A stretch of 22,764 nucleotides of DNA from the NCBI GenBank assembly GCA_021790715.1, contig JAJYGK010000084.1, positions 1 to 22,764 on the forward strand, in the 5' to 3' direction. Of the stretch, positions 7,232 through 14,234 are shown piece after piece (position 1 is the first letter of the stretch; each line of letters begins with the position of its first letter). This DNA comes from Chloroflexota bacterium. GTDB taxonomy: Bacteria; Chloroflexota; Limnocylindria; Limnocylindrales; CSP1-4. A model generated the notes under the pieces. It saw nothing but the letters and a program-made list of their open reading frames with translations. It ran no database searches and had not been told where the DNA came from. Made by a program: the position numbers and the translations under genes.

Positions 7232-8128
7232 ATGACGATCCACGATGAAGCCCGCGGCCTGTACGGCCCGGAGAGCGAGGCGTGGCGGCTCAACCGCGAG
7301 GCGTTCCTGCTGCTCGGCGCGGGGCCGCGCGCGCTGCTGCTGCAGCTCGCCCATCCACTGGTGGCCGAGGGGGTGGACCAGCACAGCCTCTTCCGGAGCG
7401 ATCCGTGGGGGCGACTGCACGGCACGCTGACGAGCTACCTGCGGATCGTCTACGGGACGCGGAGCGCGGCGCTGGGCGAGGTCGGGCGGCTCAACCGGCT
7501 CCACGTCGCGGTGCAGGGCGCCGTGCAGGATGCGATGGCGCGCGAGGTGACCGGCCAGGACGCGTACCGCGCCCGCGACGCGGCGCTCTCCCTGTGGGTT
7601 CACGCAACCCTGGTCGAGTCGACCATGACCGCCTACGACGCGTGGTACGAACCCCTGTCGCCCGGGCGGCGCGGCCGCTTCTACCGGGAGACACTCCCGA
7701 TCGGACGCGCCTTCGGGATCCCCGACGACCTGCTCCCGGCCGACATCGACGCGTTCGACGCCTACTGGCGCTCGATGCTGGCCCCCGGCGGGCCGATCCG
7801 GGTCACGCCCACCGCGCGGTCGCTGGTCCCGACGATCCTCCACCCACCGGTGGGACCGCTGCCGCCGGCCCTCTACGACTGGCTGATGTGGCCGGCCGTC
7901 CAGCTGCTCCCGCCACGCCTTCGCGACGAGTACTCGATCCCGTGGGGTCCCGGGCGCGAGGTCGTCGCCGACTGGCTGCGCGGCACGTTCGCCCTCTGGG
8001 GGCACGCGCTGCCCCGCGCGTGGCGCTGGATGCCGCAGGCGAAGGCCGCCGACCGCCGGATTCGCGCGACTACAATCGAGGCGTCCCGACCGACCGATCC
8101 GAGGAGGACCGATGCCCCCGAGCCCTGA
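7232..8128 (+). CDS. MpaB/Lcp-like oxygenase family protein (DUF2236)
   Basis: This protein belongs to the DUF2236 family, which includes fungal MpaB oxygenases and the heme-dependent latex-clearing rubber oxygenases. Members bind heme b and cleave or oxidise hydrophobic chains; the substrate here is unknown. Family landmarks are HPLVAEGVDQHS at 41-52, the DPWGRLHGT segment at 57-65, WVHATLVES at 122-130 (H124 is a candidate heme or catalytic His) and FYRE at 150-153. Length (298) is typical. No signal peptide is evident, and hydrophobic stretches near 195-220 may contact membrane. It is sandwiched between two fabF genes and overlaps the second by 17 nt. That suggests a lipid-linked role, but this is inference from position only. 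Confidence 0.85.
   Translation: MTIHDEARGLYGPESEAWRLNREAFLLLGAGPRALLLQLAHPLVAEGVDQHSLFRSDPWGRLHGTLTSYLRIVYGTRSAALGEVGRLNRLHVAVQGAVQDAMAREVTGQDAYRARDAALSLWVHATLVESTMTAYDAWYEPLSPGRRGRFYRETLPIGRAFGIPDDLLPADIDAFDAYWRSMLAPGGPIRVTPTARSLVPTILHPPVGPLPPALYDWLMWPAVQLLPPRLRDEYSIPWGPGREVVADWLRGTFALWGHALPRAWRWMPQAKAADRRIRATTIEASRPTDPRRTDAPEP
8071..8076 (+). promoter_or_regulatory. Possible internal promoter of fabF copy 2
   Basis: TACAAT, the closest match in this region to the -10 consensus, lies inside the 3' end of the DUF2236 gene, 36 nt before the fabF start. No convincing -35 is present. It would give a short leader with the ribosome-binding site AGGAGG at 8102-8107. Confidence 0.35.
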
Positions 8129-9380
8129 TCCCGCGCGCCGCGCCGTCGTCACGGGGATGGGCGCCGTCACGCCCATCGGCAACGACTACCCGACCTACTG
8201 GCGGAACCTGCTCGCCGGCGTCAACGGCGGCGGCCCGATCACGTCCTTCGACGCGACCGGCTTCGACGTCCGCATCGCCGCGGAGGTCAAGGACTTCGAC
8301 CCGACCGTGGCGATGGACCGCAAGATGGCACGCCGGATGAGCCGCTTCATCCACTTCGCGATGGCGGCCGCCCAGGAGGCCGTGCGGGACGCAGGGCTGG
8401 ACTTCGCCACCTGGACGCCGGAACAGCGCGACCGCGTCGGCGTCGCGATCAACACCGGTGGCGGCGGGCTCGAGCAACTGGTCGACGGCACCCATGCCCT
8501 CGAGCAGAAGGGGCCCGGGCAGGTCAGCCCGTTCGCCATCCCGGCGCTCTCGGGCTCGATGGCGGCGTGCATGGTCTCCATGAAGTACGGGCTCACGGGT
8601 CCCGTCGTGACGCAGGTCGCGGCCTGCGCCAGCTCCGTCATCGCGTTCCACGACGCGCTCCGCATGATCCAGGACGGCGACTGCGACGTGGTCGTCACCG
8701 GCGGCACGGAGGCGCCGCTGCTCCCGATCGCGTTCGCGGCGCTCGGCAACATGGGCGCGCTCTCCAAGCGGAACGACGACCCCGAGCACGCCTCGCGGCC
8801 GTTCGACCGGACGCGCGACGGCTTCCTGTTCGGCGAGGGCGCGGGCGTCGTGATCCTCGAGTCGGCGGCGCACGCGATGGAGCGCGGCGCGCGGATCCGG
8901 GCCGAGGTCATCGGCACCGCGCTGACCGCGGATGCGTTCCACGTCAGCGCGCCGGAGCCCACCGGGCGCGGCGCGGCGCGGGCCATGACGCTGGCCCTGC
9001 GGAACGCCGGGGTCGCACCCGATGAGGTGGACCTGATCGTCGCGCACGGCACCTCGACGCCGCTCAACGACGTGACGGAGACGCGGGCCATCAAGACGGC
9101 CTTCGGCGAGCACGCCCACCGGACCGCGATCACCTCCCCCAAGTCGATGATCGGGCACCTGCTGGGGGCGGCGGGGATCGCGAACGCGATCGTGGCGGTC
9201 TCGTCGATCCAGGAGGGCGTGATCCCGCCCACCGCGAACCTGCACGACCCCGACCCGGAATGCGACCTCGACTACACGCCGCTGACTCGGCGCGAGGCGC
9301 GCGTCGACACGGCGATCGCCAACGGGTTCGGCTTCGGCGGGCAGAACGCGGTCGCCGTCTTCCGGCGGTTCGAGGGCTGA
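8112..9380 (+). CDS. fabF: Beta-ketoacyl-ACP synthase II (FabF), copy 2
   Basis: This is a second type II fatty-acid condensing enzyme, 422 residues. The active site is complete: C172 in AACASS, H312 in AHGTSTPLND, and K344 and H349 in SPKSMIGH. The gating loop NGFGFGGQN (404-412) keeps the canonical Phe, unlike copy 1. The ATG at 8112 follows AGGAGG with 4 nt spacing, and the first 17 nt overlap the end of the DUF2236 gene, so translation is likely coupled. The two FabF proteins are clearly diverged paralogues rather than a recent duplication: motif wording differs throughout. There is no chain-length-factor-like loss of Cys in either copy. The CapA-like gene begins on the base after the stop. 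Confidence 0.93.
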   Translation: MPPSPDPARRAVVTGMGAVTPIGNDYPTYWRNLLAGVNGGGPITSFDATGFDVRIAAEVKDFDPTVAMDRKMARRMSRFIHFAMAAAQEAVRDAGLDFATWTPEQRDRVGVAINTGGGGLEQLVDGTHALEQKGPGQVSPFAIPALSGSMAACMVSMKYGLTGPVVTQVAACASSVIAFHDALRMIQDGDCDVVVTGGTEAPLLPIAFAALGNMGALSKRNDDPEHASRPFDRTRDGFLFGEGAGVVILESAAHAMERGARIRAEVIGTALTADAFHVSAPEPTGRGAARAMTLALRNAGVAPDEVDLIVAHGTSTPLNDVTETRAIKTAFGEHAHRTAITSPKSMIGHLLGAAGIANAIVAVSSIQEGVIPPTANLHDPDPECDLDYTPLTRREARVDTAIANGFGFGGQNAVAVFRRFEG

Positions 9381-11075
9381 ATGCCCTCCCGGCGCGCGGG
9401 ACGCCTCGCGCTGCCGCTGGCCATCGCGCTGGCCGTCTCCGCCTGCGCCTCGTCGGCCACCGGATCGCCGGGACCCTCCCGGGCCGGCTCGTCCGGGCGA
9501 CCCGCGGTGACCTCGCCGGCGTCCGTCGGCGAGGCGTCCGCCGCCGCCACCATGGGGCCCGCATCGGGCGGCCCCGGTGCGTCGTCGAGCGGGCCGGCGG
9601 GTGCGTCGAGCCTGCCGGGCGGATCGGGATCGCCGGGCCCGTCCGGGATCGCCGGCGCGTCCGGGTCGCCGGCCGGCTCCGTGCCGCTCGCCGTCGTGAC
9701 CGGCTTCGCGAACTACCGCGTCGATTCCGTGACGCCCGCGGACCTCGCGGCCGCGCTCGCGTCGGGGATGCTGCTGGTCCCCTGCGGCGCGGATCGCGGC
9801 GTCTCCGCGGCGCTCGGCGTCACCTCGCCTTCCGCGTCGTGCGTGCCGGCCGACCGGATCCCGGCGCGGCTGCCGGCATCATCGACGACGCTCGCGCTGC
9901 TGCCGCCCGGCCTGGTCACGCCCGCGCTCCGCGTGGTGCCGATCGGGTCGGCCGACCTGTTCGGCGAGACGCCGGCACGGGCAGTCCCGTACCCGCTGAC
10001 GATCCCGTCCCCCGCCGGCTGGGCACCGTCGTGGATGGCCTACGACCCTGCCGACGTCCGCGTCGTGCTGACGACGGGCGTCAACTGTCCGGATCGCGGC
10101 GTGAGCTACCAGACCAACGTGCTCGGGAAGGGCTGGGACTGGCTGCTCCAGGCGGGCACGGCCCGCTACACCGGTCGGCACTGGGACCCCGAGTTCGGGT
10201 GGTGGGTCGTCGACGCGGTGCGGACCGACCACGCGGGGGCCGTCCGGGACCTGATCCGGAACGCGGACATCGCCGTGAGCGACTTCGAGTGCTCGATGAC
10301 CCCGAGCTTCACCCAGCACGACAGCGGCACCGACTTCACGATCGACCCGCGGGTCGCGCCCCTCATGGGACAGGCGGGGTTCGACGTCGCGACGATCGCG
10401 GCCGACCACAACACGAACCCTGGGCTCGCGGCCGTCCCGTACACGGTGAACGCCTTCCGCGCGAACGGCGTCCGGGCCGTGGGCGGCGGCGCGACGCTCT
10501 CGCAGGCGCTTCGACCGGCGGTCCTGGACGTCCGCGGCGTCCGGTTCGGCTTCGTCGGCTTCGACGCGATCGGGGGTTCGGTCGCAGCCACGTCGACCAG
10601 CCCAGGGGTGGCCCCGCTCACCGCGGCGAACGCGCGGACGGCGATCGGTGCGGCGCGGCGCCAGGGCGCCCAGGTGGTGTTCGCGCTGCCGCAATGGAGC
10701 TCGGTCGAGTACCGGGCGGCGTTCACGCCGTTCCAGGACGGACTGACGTCGCTGCTCGAGGCGGCCGGGGCGGACGAGATCATCGGCGCCGACTTCCACT
10801 GGGCGGGCGCGATCTCGATCTCGCCCGGCGGCGCGGCCGGCTACCGCCTCGTGACCGCCAGCCAGGGCAACTTCTGGTTCGGGCAGGACTGGAGCCGGCA
10901 GACCCAGGAAGGCGTGATGACGATGCTGACGTTCGTCGGCACGCAGCTCGCGCAGGTCCGCCTGATCCCGACCGTGGTGCTGGACGACGCGCAGCCGAAC
11001 CTGACGGACCCGGCGACCGACGGGCAGTTCGTGCTGCACCAGGTCTTCTCCGCCTCGCGGCTGCTCACCCCCTGA
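9381..11075 (+). CDS. CapA-like lipoprotein (PGA_cap metallophosphatase fold)
   Basis: This is a predicted cell-surface lipoprotein of 564 residues. The signal peptide ends in a lipobox, LAVSAC, with C22 as the lipidated Cys. A Ser/Gly/Pro linker (23-100) follows, then an unrecognised domain (about 102-215, with C135 and C154 possibly paired), then a CapA/PGA_cap domain (about 225-535). CapA proteins take part in capsule or poly-gamma-glutamate handling. Core features are visible: a D301-F-E segment in place of NLE, ADHNTNPG (341-348), the AFRANGVRAVGGG strand and SQGNFWF (495-501). Several metal-site residues differ from the family. GDxxxxR is TGVNCPDRG, HWG is Q438-W-S, and the GHHxH region is GADFHW. 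So the catalytic state is uncertain. The start ATG directly follows the fabF stop; GAGGG in the fabF end may serve as its ribosome-binding site. Confidence 0.82.
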   Translation: MPSRRAGRLALPLAIALAVSACASSATGSPGPSRAGSSGRPAVTSPASVGEASAAATMGPASGGPGASSSGPAGASSLPGGSGSPGPSGIAGASGSPAGSVPLAVVTGFANYRVDSVTPADLAAALASGMLLVPCGADRGVSAALGVTSPSASCVPADRIPARLPASSTTLALLPPGLVTPALRVVPIGSADLFGETPARAVPYPLTIPSPAGWAPSWMAYDPADVRVVLTTGVNCPDRGVSYQTNVLGKGWDWLLQAGTARYTGRHWDPEFGWWVVDAVRTDHAGAVRDLIRNADIAVSDFECSMTPSFTQHDSGTDFTIDPRVAPLMGQAGFDVATIAADHNTNPGLAAVPYTVNAFRANGVRAVGGGATLSQALRPAVLDVRGVRFGFVGFDAIGGSVAATSTSPGVAPLTAANARTAIGAARRQGAQVVFALPQWSSVEYRAAFTPFQDGLTSLLEAAGADEIIGADFHWAGAISISPGGAAGYRLVTASQGNFWFGQDWSRQTQEGVMTMLTFVGTQLAQVRLIPTVVLDDAQPNLTDPATDGQFVLHQVFSASRLLTP

Positions 11076-11087
11076 GCCGCCTCGCCG

Positions 11088-11157
11088 GCCGATCGGACGC
11101 GTGCGGCTGGGCCGATCCGGACGCATGCGGCAGGGCCGATCCGGCCGCATGCGGCAG
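11088..11157 (+). repeat. 23/24-bp tandem repeat upstream of cysE
   Basis: Three imperfect units (11088-11110, 11111-11134, 11135-11157) are based on gccgatccggMcgcatgcgg. They fill the gap between the CapA and cysE genes. The last three bases of the third unit (CAG) form the first half of the -10-like CAGAAT box of cysE. Confidence 0.8.
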
Positions 11158-11160
11158 AAT
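11155..11160 (+). promoter_or_regulatory. -10-like box, leaderless start of cysE
   Basis: CAGAAT at 11155-11160 is followed by 6 nt and the GTG at 11167. No ribosome-binding site is present. The identical hexamer and spacing occur before the thioesterase gene on the other strand. Confidence 0.42.
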
Positions 11161-11166
11161 GGTGCG

Positions 11167-12027
11167 GTGACGACCGACAGCATCGACCGGGAACGGCTCG
11201 CGGCGGAACTCCTGCGCGGACGCCGCGGCGGGCCGGAGCGTCTGCCCGCCAAGTCGGCGGCCGCGGCGCTCGCCGAGTGCGCGCTGCGCGTCCTCTTCCC
11301 CGAGGCGGCCGGCCACGACGCGCGGGCCGACGAGACCAGCGCCGAACTCGACCGGCTGCACACCGGCCTGCTCGAACTGCTCGCCCCGCTCCGCCAGCTC
11401 CGTCCGCCGATGCCGCACGCGCCGGAGGAGACCGCCGCGCGGTTCCTCGGGGCGTTGCCGCGCATCCAGGCGGCCCTGCAGCGCGACGCCGAGGCGATCT
11501 GCGTGGGCGACCCGGCCGCGGAGAGCGTCGAGGAGGTCATCCTCGCCTACCCCGGCTTCCTCGCCATCCTGCACTACCGGCTCGCGCACGAGCTGCGCGA
11601 GCTCGGCGTGCCGCTGCTGCCCAGGCTCATCACCGAGTGCGCCCACGATCGCACCGGCATCGACATCCACCCGGGCGCCACGATCGGGAACCCGCTCGTC
11701 ATCGACCACGGCACGGGCATCGTCATCGGCGAGACGACGACGATCGGGGACAACGTCAAGCTCTACCAGGGCGTGACGCTCGGCGCGCTCAGCGTCGACA
11801 AGTCGCTCGCCTCCCAGAAGCGCCACCCCACGATCGAGGACGACGTCGTGATCTACGCGAACGCGACGATCCTGGGCGGACGCACGGTGGTGGGCCGAGG
11901 CAGCGTCATCGGCGGCAACGTCTGGCTCACGGAGAGCGTGCCGCCCGAGTCCGTCGTCTACCATCGCAGCGAGGTCCACGTCCGGAGCGGCCCGCGCGAG
12001 CCGCAGCCGATCGACTTCACCATCTGA
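11167..12027 (+). CDS. cysE: Serine O-acetyltransferase (CysE)
   Basis: This enzyme acetylates L-serine with acetyl-CoA to give O-acetylserine, the first step of cysteine synthesis in the cytoplasm. An N-terminal helical region (1-155) precedes a left-handed beta-helix of hexapeptide repeats (about 165-265). D166 in GIDIHPGA and H181 in DHGTGIVIGET match the E. coli catalytic pair D143/H158 with identical spacing. The lysine- and histidine-bearing KRHPTIED loop is at 218-225. I chose GTG at 11167 (286 residues). An in-frame start further upstream would translate the tandem repeat into an Arg/Gly peptide unlike the family. cysK follows after 77 nt, which makes a two-step pathway operon. The C-terminus after 265 is short, ending in FTI. 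In relatives a terminal Ile docks in CysK's active site. Confidence 0.94.
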   Translation: MTTDSIDRERLAAELLRGRRGGPERLPAKSAAAALAECALRVLFPEAAGHDARADETSAELDRLHTGLLELLAPLRQLRPPMPHAPEETAARFLGALPRIQAALQRDAEAICVGDPAAESVEEVILAYPGFLAILHYRLAHELRELGVPLLPRLITECAHDRTGIDIHPGATIGNPLVIDHGTGIVIGETTTIGDNVKLYQGVTLGALSVDKSLASQKRHPTIEDDVVIYANATILGGRTVVGRGSVIGGNVWLTESVPPESVVYHRSEVHVRSGPREPQPIDFTI

Positions 12028-12030
12028 CCA

Positions 12031-12066
12031 GTCGCGCCGGCGGTGCGCCGGCGCCCGCGTCGCGAC
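12031..12066 (+). promoter_or_regulatory. Strong hairpin just after cysE
   Basis: A perfect 9-bp stem, GCGCCGGCG (12034-12042) with CGCCGGCGC (12046-12054), has a 3-nt loop. Outer GTC (12031-12033) and GAC (12064-12066) can extend it across a bulge. It starts a few nt after the cysE stop with no T-tract. It may be a partial terminator or an mRNA 3'-end stabiliser setting the cysE/cysK ratio. Confidence 0.55.
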
Positions 12067-12069
12067 CCA

Positions 12070-12089
12070 CGCAGCCGTCACCGGCTGCG
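12070..12089 (+). promoter_or_regulatory. Second hairpin before the cysK ribosome-binding site
   Basis: CGCAGCCG (12070-12077) and CGGCTGCG (12082-12089) form a perfect 8-bp stem with loop TCAC. It ends 6 nt before the cysK ribosome-binding site GGAGGGG (12096-12102), leaving that site exposed. Confidence 0.5.
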
Positions 12090-12104
12090 GACACGGAGGG
12101 GGAC

Positions 12105-13019
12105 ATGAAGGCCGACAGCATCCTCGACGTCATCGGCGGCACGCCGGAGGTCCGGCTCCACAGGCTCTTCGGCGATCGCGTCGAGGTCTGGATGAAGCTG
12201 GAGCGGCAGAATCCGGGCGGTTCCATCAAGGATCGCATCGCGCTGGCGATGATCGAGGACGCGGAGCGGCGCGGCATCCTGCACCCCGGATCCGTCGTCA
12301 TCGAGCCCACGTCCGGCAACACCGGCGTCGGCCTCGCGCTCGTCTGCGCCATCCGCGGCTATCGCCTGGTGCTCGTGATGCCCGAGTCCATGTCGGTGGA
12401 GCGCCGGCGCCTGATGGCCGCCTACGGCGCCACGTTCGAGCTGACGCCGCGCGAGCTGGGCATGCGCGGCTCGGTCGAGCGGGCCGAGGAACTCGTGCGC
12501 GAGACCGAGGGCGCGTGGATGCCGATGCAGTTCTCGAACCCGGCCAACGTCGAGATCCATCGCCGGACGACGGCACGCGAGATCCTCGACGACTTCCCCG
12601 ACGGGCTCGACGAGATCGTGGCGGGCGTGGGCACCGGCGGACACCTGTCGGCCTGCGGCGAGGTGCTGAAGCCGCTCTGGCCGCACCTCCGGACCGTCGC
12701 CGTGGAGCCGGAGGCCTCGCCGGTCATCAGCGAGGGGCGCGCCGGCCCGCACCCGATCCAGGGGCTCGGGGCGAACTTCGTGCCGGACAATTTCCACCGC
12801 GACGCGGTCGACGAGGTCGTGACCGTCGGCGCGCCCGACGCCCTGGAGTGGGCCCGGCGGTGCGCGCGCGAGGAGGGGATCCTGGTCGGGATCAGCACGG
12901 GGGCGGTCCTCGCCGCCGTCTCGCGACGCGTGGCAGCCCTGCCCGACGGGTCGCGCGTCCTGACCTTCGCCTACGACACCGGGGAGCGCTACCTCTCGGT
13001 CGAGGGCCTGTTCGCCTGA
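12105..13019 (+). CDS. cysK: Cysteine synthase A (O-acetylserine sulfhydrylase)
   Basis: This is a PLP enzyme that replaces the acetyl group of O-acetylserine with sulfide to form L-cysteine. K42 in GGSIKDR is the Schiff-base lysine. TSGNTG (69-74) is the substrate-binding loop, GTGGH (176-180) binds the PLP phosphate, and S264 in GISTGA contacts the PLP ring nitrogen. The FSNPANVEIHRRTT segment is typical of CysK. The length (304) is normal, and the ATG follows GGAGGGGG. It pairs with cysE directly upstream; the two proteins form the cysteine synthase complex in many bacteria. CysM, or a cystathionine beta-synthase-like activity, cannot be wholly excluded. A hairpin starts two bases after the stop. 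Confidence 0.94.
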   Translation: MKADSILDVIGGTPEVRLHRLFGDRVEVWMKLERQNPGGSIKDRIALAMIEDAERRGILHPGSVVIEPTSGNTGVGLALVCAIRGYRLVLVMPESMSVERRRLMAAYGATFELTPRELGMRGSVERAEELVRETEGAWMPMQFSNPANVEIHRRTTAREILDDFPDGLDEIVAGVGTGGHLSACGEVLKPLWPHLRTVAVEPEASPVISEGRAGPHPIQGLGANFVPDNFHRDAVDEVVTVGAPDALEWARRCAREEGILVGISTGAVLAAVSRRVAALPDGSRVLTFAYDTGERYLSVEGLFA

Positions 13020-13020
13020 C

Positions 13021-13050
13021 CCCCGGCACGGGCCGGGCCCGGTGTCGGGG
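13021..13050 (+). terminator. Hairpin after cysK
   Basis: CCCCGGCAC (13021-13029) pairs with GTGTCGGGG (13042-13050), giving nine pairs including one G-U, with a GC-rich 12-nt loop. It lies directly after the cysK stop. No T-tract follows. It is probably the end of the fabD-cysK block. Confidence 0.55.
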
Positions 13051-13460
13051 CGGGGAGACGCTGCCGCGCCCGGAAACGCCGGCGACGACGCAGCCGCGCG
13101 CCTGCACCTGTGTCGCGCACCTCTCCCAGTGGTGAAACGCATGGTGTGGTCGGCGATTTGCACCGCCGACGGGCGGCCCGCGGCGAGTCGACTCCCCCTT
13201 CGTGCGTGCGGCGAGCGGCGCCAGGACGGCCGGGAGCCCGGCGGCGATGGATCGAGTCCGGCCGGCGCGCGTATCACCACGCAGCGGGGTAGGCAACACG
13301 CTTTCGGTCCGAAACCACGGCTGACACCAGCCACGCTGGTATCCGACACAGTTGGGCAGCCGACCGAGGCACGCGGCCGGCGGGGGCGGGCGGCCGGCGA
13401 CAGGGCGGGCGGCCGGCGACAGGGCGGACGACCGTGGTCCCGTCCGTCAGCCTCGAGTGC
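13051..13460. other. 410-bp gap between convergent gene ends
   Basis: I see no credible protein gene here. The stretch holds several inverted repeats: GTCGGCG/CGCCGAC (13149-13155 and 13164-13170, 8-nt loop), TTTCGG-T-CCGAAA (13302-13314) and ACCAGC-CAC-GCTGGT (13326-13340). It is less GC-rich than its surroundings around 13115-13165 and 13270-13350. It ends in a 19-bp tandem repeat. It could hold a small RNA or a decayed gene, and neither can be shown from sequence alone. Confidence 0.4.
13384..13427. repeat. 19-bp tandem repeat beyond the thioesterase gene
   Basis: Two identical 19-bp units, gggcgggcggccggcgaca at 13384-13402 and 13403-13421, are followed by a partial third copy to 13427. 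They lie about 35 bp beyond the thioesterase stop. Confidence 0.85.
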
Positions 13461-14009
13461 TCAGGCCGGGCCCGCCCCCGGCTCCGGGCCCGCCCCCGGC
13501 TCTGCCGCTCTCGATCGATCCGCGTCGCCGGACTCGTACGCCTCGAGCATTGCCAGCAGGTCGGTCGGGAGCGGCATCACGCGAGCCCCGGCGTAGTCGT
13601 ACATCACCTGGATCGTCTCACCGTACGCGACCAGCCGCGGCGCGACCGCCCCGGGATCGTCCACGGTGAGGCGGTACTCCATCGAGAACGCCGAGCGGGA
13701 TGCCCAGCCGACACGGCACTCGCAGACGAGACGTTCGCCGAACAGGACCGGGCTCGCGTAGGTGACGCGAGCCTCCGCGAGGATGAAGCTGCGGTCGTGG
13801 GTGTGCGCGCCGATGCCGAACGTCGATCCCGTGACCTCGCGGTAGTAGCCGGCGCGGGCCAGCTCCATGTAGGTCAGGTAGACGGCATTGTTCACGTGCC
13901 CCATCGCGTCCGTGTCGGCGAACCGCACGTCGATGGGGCGACGGTAGCGGAACGTCCCGGTCGGGGGCCGAGACCGGCGGGTCGATGGATCGTGACGGCG
14001 GAGGCTCAC
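13461..14009 (-). CDS. Acyl-CoA thioesterase, hot-dog fold (4HBT/YbgC-like)
   Basis: This is a cytoplasmic hot-dog-fold thioesterase that hydrolyses an acyl-CoA or acyl-ACP of unknown chain. The signature VRFADTDAMGHVNNAVYL (28-45) contains the catalytic Asp (D34 by the DxDxxGHV pattern) and the helix that carries it. The rest of the single domain runs to about residue 160. The start is GTG, with CAGAAT exactly 6 nt upstream and no ribosome-binding site, so the message is probably leaderless. The C-terminus (170-182) is a duplicated PGAGPE/PGAGPA tail encoded by an 18-bp repeat and is unlikely to be functional. The gene is downstream of copA on the same strand, separated by 225 bp containing more tandem repeats and this promoter. 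A role linked to the fab genes is possible but not shown. Confidence 0.88.
   Translation of the reverse strand: MSLRRHDPSTRRSRPPTGTFRYRRPIDVRFADTDAMGHVNNAVYLTYMELARAGYYREVTGSTFGIGAHTHDRSFILAEARVTYASPVLFGERLVCECRVGWASRSAFSMEYRLTVDDPGAVAPRLVAYGETIQVMYDYAGARVMPLPTDLLAMLEAYESGDADRSRAAEPGAGPEPGAGPA
13468..13503 (-). repeat. 18-bp tandem repeat in the thioesterase C-terminus
   Basis: Two 18-bp units (13468-13485 and 13486-13503), gggcccgcccccggctc plus one variable base, differ by one base. They encode two PGAGP hexads at the end of the protein. Confidence 0.85.
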
Positions 14010-14015
14010 CCGCCG

Positions 14016-14021
14016 ATTCTG
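14016..14021 (-). promoter_or_regulatory. -10-like box, leaderless start of the thioesterase gene
   Basis: Minus-strand CAGAAT (14021 down to 14016) is followed by 6 nt (cggcgg) and GTG at 14009. Hexamer, spacing and start codon are identical to those of cysE. Confidence 0.42.
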
Positions 14022-14100
14022 CCCGATCCGGCGTCATCGGCGCGGCCGCACGCTCCGGGGCGACACGCCGCACGTCCGGCGGCGGATACGGGCCGCGGGG

Positions 14101-14206
14101 AACGGGCCGACCAGAGCCAGAGCCGGGAACGGGCCAACCAGAGCCAGAGCCGGGGCCGGTGAGAGCCGCGGCCGGCCAGACCCGGGCCGCGGCCGGTGAG
14201 AGCCGC
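14101..14206. repeat. Tandem repeats between copA and the thioesterase gene
   Basis: Two 27-bp units (14101-14127 and 14128-14154) differ at a single base and contain the core ccagagccagagccggg. A second motif, ccggtgagagccgc, recurs at 14156-14169 and 14193-14206 with a 37-bp period. Together they fill most of the 225-bp intergenic space. Confidence 0.85.
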
Positions 14207-14234
14207 TTGCCCAGCCGGCAGGGGCCGCGGCCGC

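Noticed and set aside
3848..8182. A 1444-residue minus-strand open frame opposite fabD, fabF and DUF2236
   Set aside because: Very high GC suppresses stop codons in several frames. The translation is low-complexity Arg/Pro/Gly/Ala and lies antisense to well-supported genes.
11101..11166. An earlier cysE start giving a 308-residue protein
   Set aside because: It would translate the 23-bp repeat as an Arg/Gly-rich peptide, and neither a ribosome-binding site nor family similarity supports it.
9260..11170. A plus-strand open frame of 636 residues overlapping the CapA gene
   Set aside because: The composition is typical of a wrong frame, and the overlapping CapA gene has a signal peptide, lipobox and domain motifs.
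13434..14162. A 242-residue plus-strand open frame
   Set aside because: It is antisense to the thioesterase, which carries the DTDAMGHVNN active-site motif. Its own translation has no recognisable pattern and includes the tandem repeats.
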